Assembly (NCBI GenBank): GCA_905236675.1
Contig: CAJOND010000033.1
Span: 1 to 43,380 of the forward strand
DNA: 43,380 nucleotides
DNA from: Candidatus Rifleibacteriota bacterium
GTDB taxonomy: Bacteria; Muiribacteriota; Ozemobacteria; Ozemobacterales; Ozemobacteraceae
Reading direction: 5' to 3'
The notes below the pieces were generated by a model, which saw nothing but the letters and a program-made list of their open reading frames with translations, was not told where the DNA came from and did no database searches. Below, in pieces: positions 26,692 to 35,588 of this stretch. Each line of letters begins with the position of its first letter. The first letter of the stretch is position 1. A program made the position numbers and the translations under genes.

Positions 26692-27829
26692 CGGCATATA
26701 AAGTAGCGCCTTCTCCGCCAGATTTAATATTGACTCTCTGACTATTTACCGGGGTAGAATTACCTTTCCAGTTTACAATTATTTCGCCTTTTCTTGAAGT
26801 TGCTTCTACTGATTTCCAAGGACCTTCAAGCTTTTCTATATTTATATCACTAGCAGTAGTAATAGCATTAACTTCTGTTTCAAGCGAAATATTAGATTCT
26901 CCAATGTATACATCACCATTGACGCTATTTACTTTAAGTTTGTTCAGACCGCATTTCCTGATTAAAATGTCACCAGAAGTGGATTTAATCTGAGTTTTGA
27001 TGTTTTTAATATTTTCAATCTGAATTACCCCATTAACGCTATCAATGTCGCTGTCGGTAATATTTGCTTCATCTATTCTAATATTTCCGCTTATGGTTTT
27101 TACTGTTTCTACATCAAAATTACCTTTGATTTTGACTGCAGAATTAATTGTTTTGCATATTAGTTTAGAGCCTGTTGGTAAAGTAAGGTTTAAATCTATT
27201 AGAGCTTTTATTGAAGCATTTTCGTTAAAACCAATATATAATTTGTCGTCCTTAATTCTTATTGCATTGTTGGAGAACCATTCAGAGGACTGCATTTCTC
27301 CTATAATATGCTTCCCTACCTGACCGTTTACAAGCAATTTAAAAGAAGAACCTTCATTTATTCTAATTTCACCATAAATATTTTCTATTACAAAAGATTT
27401 AATATTTTCAACGCCTTTTGGAGCAGGAACAATAAAATCCACACTCATACTATCTATTGGTAAACCATTATGATTAGTCAGTTCTGTTGCCATGGCTTCA
27501 ACAACATCTTCCATCCAATTGCCAAACTCTTTCATTTTTTCTTTTAATTCTCTTCGACCCGGTTCAACCTGTTTAATCGTTTGATGAACAGTCTGATGAA
27601 TGGTTTCAGCAATATCTCTAATATTTAGTCCTAGTTTGGCTGCTTCTAAAATATTTGGGAAAACATTTATATACGGGGATTGACCGTTAGAATTTCTATT
27701 GTCGTTTCTAGAACCGCTACCTCTAGCATCATCTTCTTTGTTCAAAGCTTTTAAAAGTCTTTCGGATTCTTCAACAGTAATTTTACCTTCTGCGAGCATC
27801 TGTAATATCATAGTTCTGGAATCAGACAT
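26660..27829 (-). CDS. DUF4097-type beta-repeat protein with a SHOCT-like N-terminus
   Basis: 389 residues. The first ~30 residues (ILQMLAEGKITVEESERLL) are the short helical domain often found in YvlB/LiaX-like proteins. An Asn/Ser/Arg-rich linker and a helix follow. From about residue 130 the protein is a series of short beta strands with repeating INSAV / TISGNI / SVNGDVYI turns, the DUF4097 beta-solenoid. Relatives take part in envelope stress sensing. There is no signal peptide, so it is probably cytoplasmic or peripheral. It is monocistronic. Confidence 0.8.
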   Translation of the reverse strand: MSDSRTMILQMLAEGKITVEESERLLKALNKEDDARGSGSRNDNRNSNGQSPYINVFPNILEAAKLGLNIRDIAETIHQTVHQTIKQVEPGRRELKEKMKEFGNWMEDVVEAMATELTNHNGLPIDSMSVDFIVPAPKGVENIKSFVIENIYGEIRINEGSSFKLLVNGQVGKHIIGEMQSSEWFSNNAIRIKDDKLYIGFNENASIKALIDLNLTLPTGSKLICKTINSAVKIKGNFDVETVKTISGNIRIDEANITDSDIDSVNGVIQIENIKNIKTQIKSTSGDILIRKCGLNKLKVNSVNGDVYIGESNISLETEVNAITTASDINIEKLEGPWKSVEATSRKGEIIVNWKGNSTPVNSQRVNIKSGGEGATLYAESVSGNIKFH

Positions 27830-27923
27830 TTTTGTTCCCCCAAAATATTAAAATATTTTTTATTCATAGTCTTTTAAAACAAATGATACATAACTTTTAT
27901 ATAAGAACGCAACCCTATTTATT

Positions 27924-29339
27924 TTACAAATCTTCTTCAAAGTCAATTAATTTAGGCTTTTTCTTATTATCTTTAGTTATGTCAGAGTCTTTCGTTGCTT
28001 TATCTGCCTCAGTTTCATCTTTATAACGGCTATACCAGCTTTCATCACTGATAAATCCAATTAGTTGATTATATAGTTCCGTATTTACGTCTGAAAACTC
28101 AAACAAATCGAATATACTGGTTAACTCATCTTTTGCATTAAAAATACAAATAGACTTTGCTTCATTGAAAAACTTACTTGACTTTATATGACTTTTTATG
28201 CGTCCTTCTCTTATTTCTTCCTTTCCAATAAGCTTTTCGACGTCATCATATCGGTTGGAATAGTTAGTAGAGAGAAGATAATAGTTGTAATCCTGCTTAT
28301 TGTCATAGCTTTCTAAGTATTTTTCAAAATCTTTGAAACTGCTTCTGATTTCTGCTATGTATTTCCCTTTAACAGGAATACTGTGGTTATGAGTCTTTAT
28401 ATATTTAATTTGTTCTTTACTGTATTCTAAAGCTATATCAAGCTGTTCAATCAATTCATTCATAGAATTAATCTGCTTTTGTATTATATCAATAATATTC
28501 TTGTTCGTATTTTTTATATAATAACCAAATTTGGTTAGATTATTTGTTTTTGAATTGATATTTCTTAACTTTGTTAAAATTTTTTCTTCTTTCAAAACAA
28601 GATTCTTATAGACTTTACTAATATAATTATATGAATCTAACAAATCTGAAATTTTGTTTATCAGTTCATCTATTTCTTCGTTAGTATCTTTAATCTCATC
28701 TGTAAGAGTTTTTTCGACATTCAACAAATAAGCATTATTTTTTTCTATATTAAGTTTTAACAATTCGGGGAAAACATAAGTAGTTGCGTAAATAGTAAAA
28801 GGTTGCTGTTTGGTAACATCCAGCAGCAAAGAATTGTTTCTCTTTTGCTGAGTATCTGCTTTCTCAAAAGAATTTATAGCATCTCCGATTTTAAAAGTCT
28901 TATAATTGATGTTATAAAGTTTTTGAAGTTCCTCTAATTTTCTTTTTAAACTATTAAGCTGCTTACCAGTCGATTTTTCAATCCACTTATTCGGCTGTTC
29001 CTGTTGTTCTGGCTGTTTTAAAGATTCTGAGTCTTCTTCTTTATTTTCTAGATTATCTTCTTCGGTGATTTGTTCCTTGTTTTTGTCTGTTTCGTCAGTT
29101 TGTTCTGATTCTGTATTCTCTGTTTCAGCTTGAACAGTATTATTTAATAATTCTGCTTCTTGTTCTTCTAAAAGTAATGTTTCCGAAGCTATAGCAGAAT
29201 TTGATTCTGTTTGAGCTTCAGAAACACTACTAGTTGATTCATTATGTTGTTGCTTCGCAGTTTCTTCTTCTGCAAAGCAAACTTCTACTGATAATGCAAT
29301 AAGTATAAATATAAAAGTGGTAATCGTTATTCTTTTCAT
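27924..29339 (-). CDS. Secreted acidic coiled-coil protein
   Basis: 471 residues, function not recognised. The signal peptide MKRITITTFIFILIALSVEV ends near CFAEE. Residues ~25-125 are Glu/Gln/Ser/Thr-rich and disordered. Residues ~130-420 are long heptad helices. The C-terminus is acidic. No ribosome binding site precedes the ATG; TATAAT lies only 7 nt upstream, which suggests a leaderless transcript. It is followed by nothing on the same strand for about 95 nt. Confidence 0.65.
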   Translation of the reverse strand: MKRITITTFIFILIALSVEVCFAEEETAKQQHNESTSSVSEAQTESNSAIASETLLLEEQEAELLNNTVQAETENTESEQTDETDKNKEQITEEDNLENKEEDSESLKQPEQQEQPNKWIEKSTGKQLNSLKRKLEELQKLYNINYKTFKIGDAINSFEKADTQQKRNNSLLLDVTKQQPFTIYATTYVFPELLKLNIEKNNAYLLNVEKTLTDEIKDTNEEIDELINKISDLLDSYNYISKVYKNLVLKEEKILTKLRNINSKTNNLTKFGYYIKNTNKNIIDIIQKQINSMNELIEQLDIALEYSKEQIKYIKTHNHSIPVKGKYIAEIRSSFKDFEKYLESYDNKQDYNYYLLSTNYSNRYDDVEKLIGKEEIREGRIKSHIKSSKFFNEAKSICIFNAKDELTSIFDLFEFSDVNTELYNQLIGFISDESWYSRYKDETEADKATKDSDITKDNKKKPKLIDFEEDL

Positions 29340-29346
29340 ACATAGT

Positions 29347-29352
29347 ATTATA
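29347..29352 (-). promoter_or_regulatory. -10 box immediately before a start codon (leaderless candidate)
   Basis: On the minus strand, TATAAT at 29352-29347 inside a near palindrome leaves 7 nt to the ATG at 29339, so transcription would start at or next to the start codon. No -35 match is clear. Confidence 0.45.
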
Positions 29353-29365
29353 CTATATTTTTTAT

Positions 29366-29938
29366 TTAAAAAGAATCTGTTGCTCTACCACCTCTATAAT
29401 TATTTTGTAAATTTGATGTGTTCAATGAATTCATTGTTGGAAAAGGAGTTACATTGCTTGCTGCCTTTTCTTTTGCTATCATATTTCCATACCAAGTGTA
29501 GGTTTTATTGATTGGGTTTAATATAGCATAAAGTTCAGCTTTACCATCTCCATCTGCATCAACATAAATTTTATCGGAAACGCCATCCAGATCTAAATCG
29601 TATTCCCACTGGTCTATTTTACCATCGAAATTTCTATCATACTGATAATCATTGAAGTGACCGTCAAAATTTCTGTCTGTAGCCCAGTAGTCGGGTTTAC
29701 CATCTCCATTTCTGTCTGTGATTATTAAATCTATAACACCGTCTCCATTTCTATCAAATTGTCCAACACTTTTATTGTTTGAAGCAGTAAAAGCCTGTGA
29801 AGTATTTGGGTTCATTGAAGCGATGTCTGGTGCGTATTCCCAACTGTCTAACGCTGCTTTTAGTTGGTTACTTCCAGCAATCATAACAATGCCTGCAATT
29901 ATTGCACTAATGTAAATGCCAATTTTTCGGTTTAACAT
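29366..29938 (-). CDS. Membrane-anchored or secreted protein with six EF-hand-like calcium loops
   Basis: 190 residues from the ATG at 29938, chosen because GGAGG (29948-29944) lies 5 nt before it; the ATG 12 codons upstream has no such site. An N-terminal hydrophobic helix (IYISAIIAGIVMIAGS) is a signal peptide or anchor. Residues ~60-140 carry six consecutive DxDxDG-type loops: DRNGDGVID, DRNGDGKPD, DRNFDGHFN, DRNFDGKID, DLDLDGVSD, DADGDGKAE. These resemble dockerin or thrombospondin type 3 repeats and should bind Ca2+ outside the cytoplasm. The Ser/Thr/Asn-rich tail is not recognised. Confidence 0.75.
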   Translation of the reverse strand: MLNRKIGIYISAIIAGIVMIAGSNQLKAALDSWEYAPDIASMNPNTSQAFTASNNKSVGQFDRNGDGVIDLIITDRNGDGKPDYWATDRNFDGHFNDYQYDRNFDGKIDQWEYDLDLDGVSDKIYVDADGDGKAELYAILNPINKTYTWYGNMIAKEKAASNVTPFPTMNSLNTSNLQNNYRGGRATDSF

Positions 29939-30020
29939 ACTGACCTCCGAGTGATAACTCAAAAAAGTATGCAAAATAAAACCTTTGGCAAGTAGTTTTT
30001 TATAATTTTGTAAAATTTAT

Positions 30021-31280
30021 TTATTTTTTCAAATAATTAAACTTTGTTGCTTTTACTAAAGCTTCAAATAATGGCTTGTTTCTTTCCAATGATTCAGAAC
30101 TACCTTTTTCAGTAAGTGATCCAACTGAATAGTTATAAGCAAATATGTTTTTGCTTGAAATGAAAATATAGGAATTACATTGTCTATATATTTTTAAACC
30201 GCTTTTTTGTGAAGATGACTTGTAGTTAAGAACAAGAACATCAGCTTTACCAAGTTTTTTAATGCTTTTACTGTTTATCGTGGCATCAGAATCATTGATG
30301 ATTAATTTCATAAGATTATTGTTGTCTTTTAATAATTCAAGACATTCTTTGGGAGTATTTGCTTTTATTTCTTTGGGAAAATCTAACATTTTGTAGGCAA
30401 CAGAAGTGTCATCTATTTTACTGGAAAAATTGAAAAAAGAATATTTATCGTTTCCATCAATTTCTTTTATTTCCCAATATCTTGGTATTGTAAAATTTAC
30501 ATCAGCAAAATCAAAGGCGTTCTGTTTTTCTATACATAAATTAGAAAGAATATAATCACTATTGCAAGTTAAAACCATAGGATGAAAACATAAGAAATAA
30601 CATAGACTTGGTTCGGTAGTGTTGTCTTTTACTTTTGTTCCTAAATTTTCTAGTATTAATTTAGCATTTTCTTCTTCAAATTTTTCACCAAAAACAAAAG
30701 GAACACTTACTCTTCCGGCTGGATTACTTTCAAATGTTTTGTGTAAAACTTGCAAAGTAGCGTTGATAGCATTATCTGGTAACAAAGGAATGTATTCGTC
30801 TATATCGTTAAGGAAACTTAAAAGTTGTAGCATAACAGGACCATATATGGTAGTTAACTTTTCTATGTTAGAATTAGCTTCTTTAGATAAATTTTGACAA
30901 TCTTCTGCAATATGCCTCATCATCTTTATTATCATTATTAATTGCCCATAACCTTCTCCAAGCTGTTCCATGTATTTGGCCATGTGGCCTCTAATAGGCA
31001 AATCAAGATCGCAAATTTTTTCTTTCTTTATTTGAATCAACTGTTGATTTTCTAATTCGGTAGGGTAAAAATCAATTAAGTTCATCTGGTTATTAGATTG
31101 AAGAAAGTTTGATTCTGGTTTTTTACTATAAGAGTGAACTTCATTTTTTGTAATATTTTCAGCATTTGCTTTATTGATACACCAGTTTGATGTTAAAAAG
31201 ATTAAACTAAGTAAAATAGTAAAAAAAGCATAAAAATTCTGATTAAATACAGTAACCTTGATTCCGTTGTTTTTTCCCAT
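30021..31280 (-). CDS. Secreted protein of unknown function
   Basis: 419 residues. An N-terminal hydrophobic segment (FYAFFTILLSLIFLTSNW) is followed by a cleavage-like region, so it is exported or anchored. Residues ~60-200 are helical. From about 250 the pattern (FTIPRYWEIKEIDGNDKYSF) is the start of a mixed alpha/beta domain with the look of PsbP/DUF1795-type proteins, which is a weak resemblance only. An AGGA-type ribosome binding site precedes the start by about 9 nt. The promoter -10 is at 31332-31337. Confidence 0.6.
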   Translation of the reverse strand: MGKNNGIKVTVFNQNFYAFFTILLSLIFLTSNWCINKANAENITKNEVHSYSKKPESNFLQSNNQMNLIDFYPTELENQQLIQIKKEKICDLDLPIRGHMAKYMEQLGEGYGQLIMIIKMMRHIAEDCQNLSKEANSNIEKLTTIYGPVMLQLLSFLNDIDEYIPLLPDNAINATLQVLHKTFESNPAGRVSVPFVFGEKFEEENAKLILENLGTKVKDNTTEPSLCYFLCFHPMVLTCNSDYILSNLCIEKQNAFDFADVNFTIPRYWEIKEIDGNDKYSFFNFSSKIDDTSVAYKMLDFPKEIKANTPKECLELLKDNNNLMKLIINDSDATINSKSIKKLGKADVLVLNYKSSSQKSGLKIYRQCNSYIFISSKNIFAYNYSVGSLTEKGSSESLERNKPLFEALVKATKFNYLKK

Positions 31281-31331
31281 AAAAAGTAATCCTTTGAAAA
31301 ATTATTAATTAAATAGAACTCTTAGCTTTTC

Positions 31332-31337
31332 ATTATA
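31332..31337 (-). promoter_or_regulatory. -10 box for the gene at 30021-31280
   Basis: TATAAT on the minus strand (31337-31332), in the context TATAGTATAAT, about 50 nt before the start. The -35 (TTTTCA about 17 nt further up) is poor. Confidence 0.45.
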
Positions 31338-31351
31338 CTATAAAAAAAATT

Positions 31352-32026
31352 TTATGAAAAAGTATAAATTCTTTTGATAATCAAAGGCAAATTAGAAGGC
31401 TCATTTCCGTCAGATTCTATAAAATCAGGTTTTTGATCTGGACTATCTGTTTCGAATATTATCTTTTCTTTAGGTATTTCTTTGTGTAGCTTCGAAAGCT
31501 TTTTGGGAGATTTTAAAATCCCGCTGGATAACGAAAGAATCCCACCAATTTTAATGAATTCTTTAGCCATTTCTACAGATCCACTCCAGGAATGTAAAAC
31601 GAAATTTTGTCCTAGTTTGGATTCTTTTAAAATATCATAAGCTTTCTGCCAATGACCGATAAGATGAATCATTAACGGTAAATTTAAAGCAATAGATAAG
31701 TCTATTTGCTTTTTAAAAAGTTCTACTTGTTTCTCTTCCTTTGGAAAACGTTTATCTAAGCCACATTCTCCAATTGCAACTATTTTAATATTTGAATTTT
31801 CAAGCTTATGTAACTCATTTTCAAAAACATTTTCAATGTCAGCAAATTTTGGATGAATACCCCAGCAAATACTAATTTCACTATAACTTAATAATTCTTT
31901 AAGTTTATTTGGAAATCCACAAACACCTGGAACAATAAATTCATTAACACCTGCTTTTTTTGCTCTAAAAATAATATCTTCCAAATTGTCTTTCATTAAA
32001 TCTAAATGAACATGGTTGTCTTTCAT
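31352..32026 (-). CDS. TatD-family metal-dependent hydrolase (DNase-like), short C-terminus
   Basis: 224 residues against about 255 for most TatD proteins. Metal-binding motifs are present: HVHLD near the N-terminus, GECGLD, a His in LMIHLIGH, HSWSG, and ETDSP. The protein stops about 25-30 residues early, just after LPLIIKR, losing the usual terminal helices, but all catalytic residues remain. It is the last gene of a three-gene operon with GNAT (6-nt gap) and a RemB-like protein. Confidence 0.85.
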   Translation of the reverse strand: MKDNHVHLDLMKDNLEDIIFRAKKAGVNEFIVPGVCGFPNKLKELLSYSEISICWGIHPKFADIENVFENELHKLENSNIKIVAIGECGLDKRFPKEEKQVELFKKQIDLSIALNLPLMIHLIGHWQKAYDILKESKLGQNFVLHSWSGSVEMAKEFIKIGGILSLSSGILKSPKKLSKLHKEIPKEKIIFETDSPDQKPDFIESDGNEPSNLPLIIKRIYTFS

Positions 32027-32032
32027 AGTATT

Positions 32033-32557
32033 TCAAGCCGATATAATATTTAACTTAAAACTTAGAGAGTAATCTGTTTCCTTATAAGGTTTAAATTTAC
32101 AACGTTTAAGCAAATTTTGAGATTTTTTATTGTCTAATTTTGTTTCTGCTATTATAGCTTTTATATCTGTATTTTCTTTTATCCATTGGCACAAACCTCT
32201 AAGAGCTTCTGTCATATAGCCATGATTTTCATACTCCTTATTTAGAGCATAACCGATTTCTATTTCATCATTTATATTAGGCTTACCTTTAAAAGATAAA
32301 GTACCAATAATGGTATTATCTGTTTTTCGAACAATAAACCAATATGTATACCAAATCCAGTTTTCCTCTGGTTCAGATAACCCGATAATTAGCTGAGAAT
32401 AAATATAATCTCTTAATTCCTCTGTTATTTTGTGACCATTATAAAAACAATTTATTGTTTTTTCTAATGTAGAAATATCATTTAACCAAAGAGATAATTC
32501 CTCTGAATTTAATGGATACAAATCTAGGTTTTCGAGTAATATTACTTCTTTTTTCAT
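32033..32557 (-). CDS. GNAT acetyltransferase, RimJ/RimL-like
   Basis: 174 residues. Features of the family: TIGTLSFKG, the acetyl-CoA region EIGYALNKEYENHGYMTEAL (the Q/RxxGxG/A loop is degenerate: EYENHGYMTE), and the terminal pattern NKKSQNLLKRCKF. It transfers acetyl to an N-terminal amine or a small molecule. The first ~25 residues differ from typical RimL. It is 8 nt from the upstream small gene, same operon. Confidence 0.85.
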   Translation of the reverse strand: MKKEVILLENLDLYPLNSEELSLWLNDISTLEKTINCFYNGHKITEELRDYIYSQLIIGLSEPEENWIWYTYWFIVRKTDNTIIGTLSFKGKPNINDEIEIGYALNKEYENHGYMTEALRGLCQWIKENTDIKAIIAETKLDNKKSQNLLKRCKFKPYKETDYSLSFKLNIISA

Positions 32558-32565
32558 TAAAAAAA

Positions 32566-32823
32566 TTAGGTGTTTTTAATAAACAAAGCATCAGAAAACG
32601 GACTGCAAACTCCTCTTTGAGATAAAGATTCTGTCGATAATGTTGAACCTATCCATTCCCCATCTGTAGTAAGAATTGCAGATTTATATTCTTCGCCTTC
32701 TTTTAATTTTGGTAACTTAGAAAGAATATTTTTTTTAGAAATATCATCAATGGTTTGAAGATTAACCATGATTTCACATTTATTCATTCCTACAAATTCA
32801 TTTTGTCCTATATGTATTAACAT
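32566..32823 (-). CDS. RemB/DUF370-like small protein
   Basis: 85 residues. It starts with MLIHIGQNEFV, and YKSAILTTDGEWIGSTLS matches the pattern of RemB (YaaB), where a similar YKSIVVT...SSxTL segment closes the beta barrel. RemA/RemB-type proteins regulate biofilm matrix genes in Bacillus. The match is by pattern only. No ribosome binding site is present, and a -10-like TATAGT lies 6 nt before the ATG. Confidence 0.6.
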   Translation of the reverse strand: MLIHIGQNEFVGMNKCEIMVNLQTIDDISKKNILSKLPKLKEGEEYKSAILTTDGEWIGSTLSTESLSQRGVCSPFSDALFIKNT

Positions 32824-32829
32824 TTTTCT

Positions 32830-32835
32830 ACTATA
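32830..32835 (-). promoter_or_regulatory. -10-like box 6 nt before the RemB-like start (leaderless candidate)
   Basis: TATAGT on the minus strand at 32835-32830, with only 6 nt to the ATG at 32823 and no ribosome binding site between. This is the second case of the arrangement seen at 29347. Confidence 0.35.
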
Positions 32836-32865
32836 CTATGTTTATTTTGATTAGTCATAATCGTT

Positions 32866-32893
32866 TTTTGAGCCAGCCAAAGCTGACTCAAAA
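32866..32893. terminator. Hairpin after the SH3-domain gene
   Basis: TTTTGAGCCAGC (32866-32877) pairs with GCTGACTCAAAA (32882-32893) around CAAA, with one mismatch. It lies 25 nt past the stop of the minus-strand gene at 32918. The T-run is inside the stem rather than after it, so termination is only probable. Confidence 0.5.
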
Positions 32894-32917
32894 TCTTTAA
32901 CTAGAATATAACAAATT

Positions 32918-34099
32918 TCAGTTTTCCTTGATAAACCCGCCAAAAGCCCAACCAGCTCTAGTGCCGTCAGTGATTAAATACCAGTTGGATGTAATCTTTT
33001 CAAAAGTTGCTTGAGGACCGTTCTTGTCAATGATAATGACTTTGGTATTGAAAGGAAATCCACAAACTTTTTCTGACTTTGTGTTAGGTTCTTTTCTTAA
33101 ATTGATTCCTGATTTGGCATTAATATAACCGATATTTTGATTGTCTGAGCCTGTGCCATCATCAAAAAACTCTTTTAAATCTTCAAAGCCGTTCCACGAA
33201 GTTATTTTACCTTCTTTGTCATAACTTATATAATCATCAGGAGAATAAAACAATTTATTCGATGAGTCTTCGCTAGGTTCACCCAAAACGATATATGCCA
33301 TATACTTATCTTCGCCTTTTTTTATTTTATTAAAAAAGCTGAAAGGAATGACATCTGTAGCTTTAACAGTCCAATCAGAATCAAGCAATTTCGAATCTAT
33401 TTTTTCAGACAAATCACCATTTGGTGATTCTTCATTAAAATCAATAGCGTAATTATTTCCTAATTTAAAATTTTTTAAGGGAATAATTCTATTTTTTTTA
33501 TCATAAAAAGTTAGTTTTGTTTGCCTATATTTATTGCTGGAAATAGGTAACTCATATTTAGTAACTACAGCCAAATTAGAATTAGAATTAAGGAAAGAGT
33601 AAAAGCTATAAGTTACATCGCTAATATCATCAACAAACCATTTTCCATTGATGTTTTTACAAGATATTTTCAGGTTTCTTTTCCCTTCACCGTCCCAACT
33701 ATTTTCTAAATTTACTTCGGCTTTATCATTTGAAACATCAACTTTATTAATTATCCAGATATTACCAAAATCTTGTCCATCAATAATAAAATCATAATCC
33801 CAAATAATAAAGTTCAACATGGTGAAAATCTGTTTCGTTTTGGGTGAAAGATATTTATTGGTTGCCCAGCTACTTCTTTCATACATATTTTTAAAATGAT
33901 CATAATAAAAGTCGTGAACAGCCTTTGCTGCACCAAGAGCGTATTCATCAGTATCAGATTTTAATTCAATAGTAATCTTGTTATTGTTTTCTTTCGTGAA
34001 ATCTTCATCAGCTTGATCGGGTTGTTCTGCAAAAGAAACATTTGCCAAAAACAACAAAAACAAGAAAACGACAATATTATTAAACAGATTGTTTTTCAT
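32918..34099 (-). CDS. Secreted protein with C-terminal bacterial SH3 domain
   Basis: 393 residues. The signal peptide ends near FAEQ (residue ~25). Residues ~40-190 look like a lipoprotein/NTF2-like or DUF-type alpha/beta region (AVHDFYYDHF ... GKWFVDDIS), common in periplasmic proteins. Residues ~328-393 are an SH3b domain: SGINLRKEPNTKSEKV ... GWAFGGFI. SH3b domains bind peptidoglycan or peptides. AGAGGA before the ATG is a good ribosome binding site. It is the second of two minus-strand genes, 58 nt after the zinc-ribbon gene. Confidence 0.75.
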   Translation of the reverse strand: MKNNLFNNIVVFLFLLFLANVSFAEQPDQADEDFTKENNNKITIELKSDTDEYALGAAKAVHDFYYDHFKNMYERSSWATNKYLSPKTKQIFTMLNFIIWDYDFIIDGQDFGNIWIINKVDVSNDKAEVNLENSWDGEGKRNLKISCKNINGKWFVDDISDVTYSFYSFLNSNSNLAVVTKYELPISSNKYRQTKLTFYDKKNRIIPLKNFKLGNNYAIDFNEESPNGDLSEKIDSKLLDSDWTVKATDVIPFSFFNKIKKGEDKYMAYIVLGEPSEDSSNKLFYSPDDYISYDKEGKITSWNGFEDLKEFFDDGTGSDNQNIGYINAKSGINLRKEPNTKSEKVCGFPFNTKVIIIDKNGPQATFEKITSNWYLITDGTRAGWAFGGFIKEN

Positions 34100-34157
34100 T
34101 TTATTTCCTCTTATACGTTTAAATATAACTTTAAGTATTTATTCAAAATAACAAAAA

Positions 34158-34991
34158 TTAATGAAACGAAAGTGCCATAATTTCTTTTTCTAATGTTTCA
34201 TAATTCTTTAAGAGATTCATTAAAGAGTTATTATCTTTAAAATCTGTACGATTAAGAATTTCTTCTTTACTCAACCAAACTTTTACATATGTAGAAGGCA
34301 ATCCCCAAAGCAATGCTTTGACTTCGCCATAAATCATAATTTGATTACTTTTAACAGCTAATATCTTTATGCGTTGCCCTTTAGAAATGCGATCATTTTT
34401 GCCTTTTCCTACTTGCAGATATGTGCTTTGGACTTTAACAGTATTTCCAGAAATATTTACACCTTTTTTACAGAGTTCTATACATTTTTCTCCGTATTTT
34501 ATAGAAGCTCCTGCGATAAAATCTTTTATATATCCATTCAAAAGACCTAGATAATAAATTCTACTCTCAGGAACCATATCCTTACAAATCGTATCATAGC
34601 CTTCTTCAACAAATTGCCATTTTAATTTGTACATATTTACCAACAGTTTTTGAGAATCAGTTAAAGTTTCTTTTTGTAAATCTTCTAGTCCTTTTTGAAA
34701 ACGGAATTTACAATTAGGAAATTTATCCATACAAGAAGCTTTGTTGGAAGATTCTAAATAAGCACATAATTCTTCCATACATTCTAATTTTTCTCTTATT
34801 TTGTTCAAATCGTTAGTTACTAATTTCGGCTTTTCGGAAGGAGTTGTGTTACTCACATCTGCACCACATTCAGAGCAGAATTTTGCACCTTCGTTTAAAG
34901 GCTTACCACATTCAGAACAAAATTTAGCCCAAGCAGGCATTGAAAATAAAGTTATTATGATTAGAGCTATACTTAGTTTATATATTTTCAT
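34158..34991 (-). CDS. Exported protein with a double zinc ribbon
   Basis: 277 residues. A signal peptide (MKIYKLSIALIIITLFSMPA) ends directly before the zinc ribbon KFCSECGKPL...KFCSECGADV, two CxxC pairs at about residues 24-44. Such ribbons are usually cytoplasmic, so this position is odd. The middle is helical. The C-terminal ~90 residues are strand-rich with DRISKGQRIKILAV, possibly SH3-like. GGAGGA precedes the start. Function unknown. Confidence 0.7.
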   Translation of the reverse strand: MKIYKLSIALIIITLFSMPAWAKFCSECGKPLNEGAKFCSECGADVSNTTPSEKPKLVTNDLNKIREKLECMEELCAYLESSNKASCMDKFPNCKFRFQKGLEDLQKETLTDSQKLLVNMYKLKWQFVEEGYDTICKDMVPESRIYYLGLLNGYIKDFIAGASIKYGEKCIELCKKGVNISGNTVKVQSTYLQVGKGKNDRISKGQRIKILAVKSNQIMIYGEVKALLWGLPSTYVKVWLSKEEILNRTDFKDNNSLMNLLKNYETLEKEIMALSFH

Positions 34992-35343
34992 AGTTTGTTC
35001 CTCCAGTTTTTCTTCAACAAATATAGCATTTACACTTTATCTAGTAAATTTTTTCCTTTATAAAATAAGAAATAACCAAAAGAATTGATTAATGCTGATA
35101 ATGTAAAACAAAGTTATAGGGCTTGTTCCTTTTTATCTAAGATTGCAATTGGTAATTATTTTTTCTCTTTACAAGTTATAAGATTCAAATTACAAAAATT
35201 CTAGTGTCTCCATCTATGGTCTTGTATCTCACAACAAAAACAATAAAAACTGTTGTTTTTAAAATTCACATATAATAATCAACCGAAAACGAAAAAATGT
35301 ACAAAATTTTCTAAGGTTTTAGTATTTTTTGAAGCATCAGATT

Positions 35344-35360
35344 CGGAACGCTGCGTTCCG
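35344..35360. repeat. 17-nt palindrome
   Basis: CGGAACGC and GCGTTCCG with a single T between. It is GC-rich against an AT-rich background. Confidence 0.7.
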
Positions 35361-35471
35361 TTTTAAATCGTATCGACAACAAATAACTTTCCCCGGTTTA
35401 ACTTTTCTTTTTCTCTGATGCTACCCAAATCAACCACATTTTGTAGCGCCTTCCAGTCGCTTTTTTATTAA

Positions 35472-35524
35472 GTGTCTGATAGGACACAACATTATTAACC
35501 GTGGGTATCGAAAGATACCCACGG
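35472..35524. repeat. Two adjacent hairpins, one with a GAAA tetraloop
   Basis: GTGTC/GACAC around TGATAG at 35472-35487. Then an 11-bp perfect stem at 35499-35509 and 35514-35524 (CCGTGGGTATC) closed by GAAA, a stable GNRA-type loop. Confidence 0.75.
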
Positions 35525-35546
35525 ATTAGAACCAACCCATCCAAAT

Positions 35547-35588
35547 CCTCCCCCAAGCTTGGGGGAGGTGTCAGCTTTGCTGACGGAG
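35547..35588. repeat. 22-nt perfect palindrome plus GTCAGC hairpin, REP-like element
   Basis: 35547-35568 is a perfect 22-nt palindrome centred on AAGCTT with C/G-rich arms. It is followed at 35570-35584 by GTCAGC-TTT-GCTGAC. This combination of a CTCCCCC arm and a GTCAGC hairpin resembles dispersed intergenic elements found in many gut bacterial genomes. It is probably a repeat copy rather than a unique regulatory site. Confidence 0.65.

Noticed and set aside
29939..29974. Upstream ATG for the EF-hand-like protein
   Set aside because: GGAGG lies 5 nt before the ATG at 29938, and the signal sequence begins properly there.
35344..35588. CRISPR array
   Set aside because: The palindromes are different from each other and not regularly spaced, and there are no spacers or cas genes.
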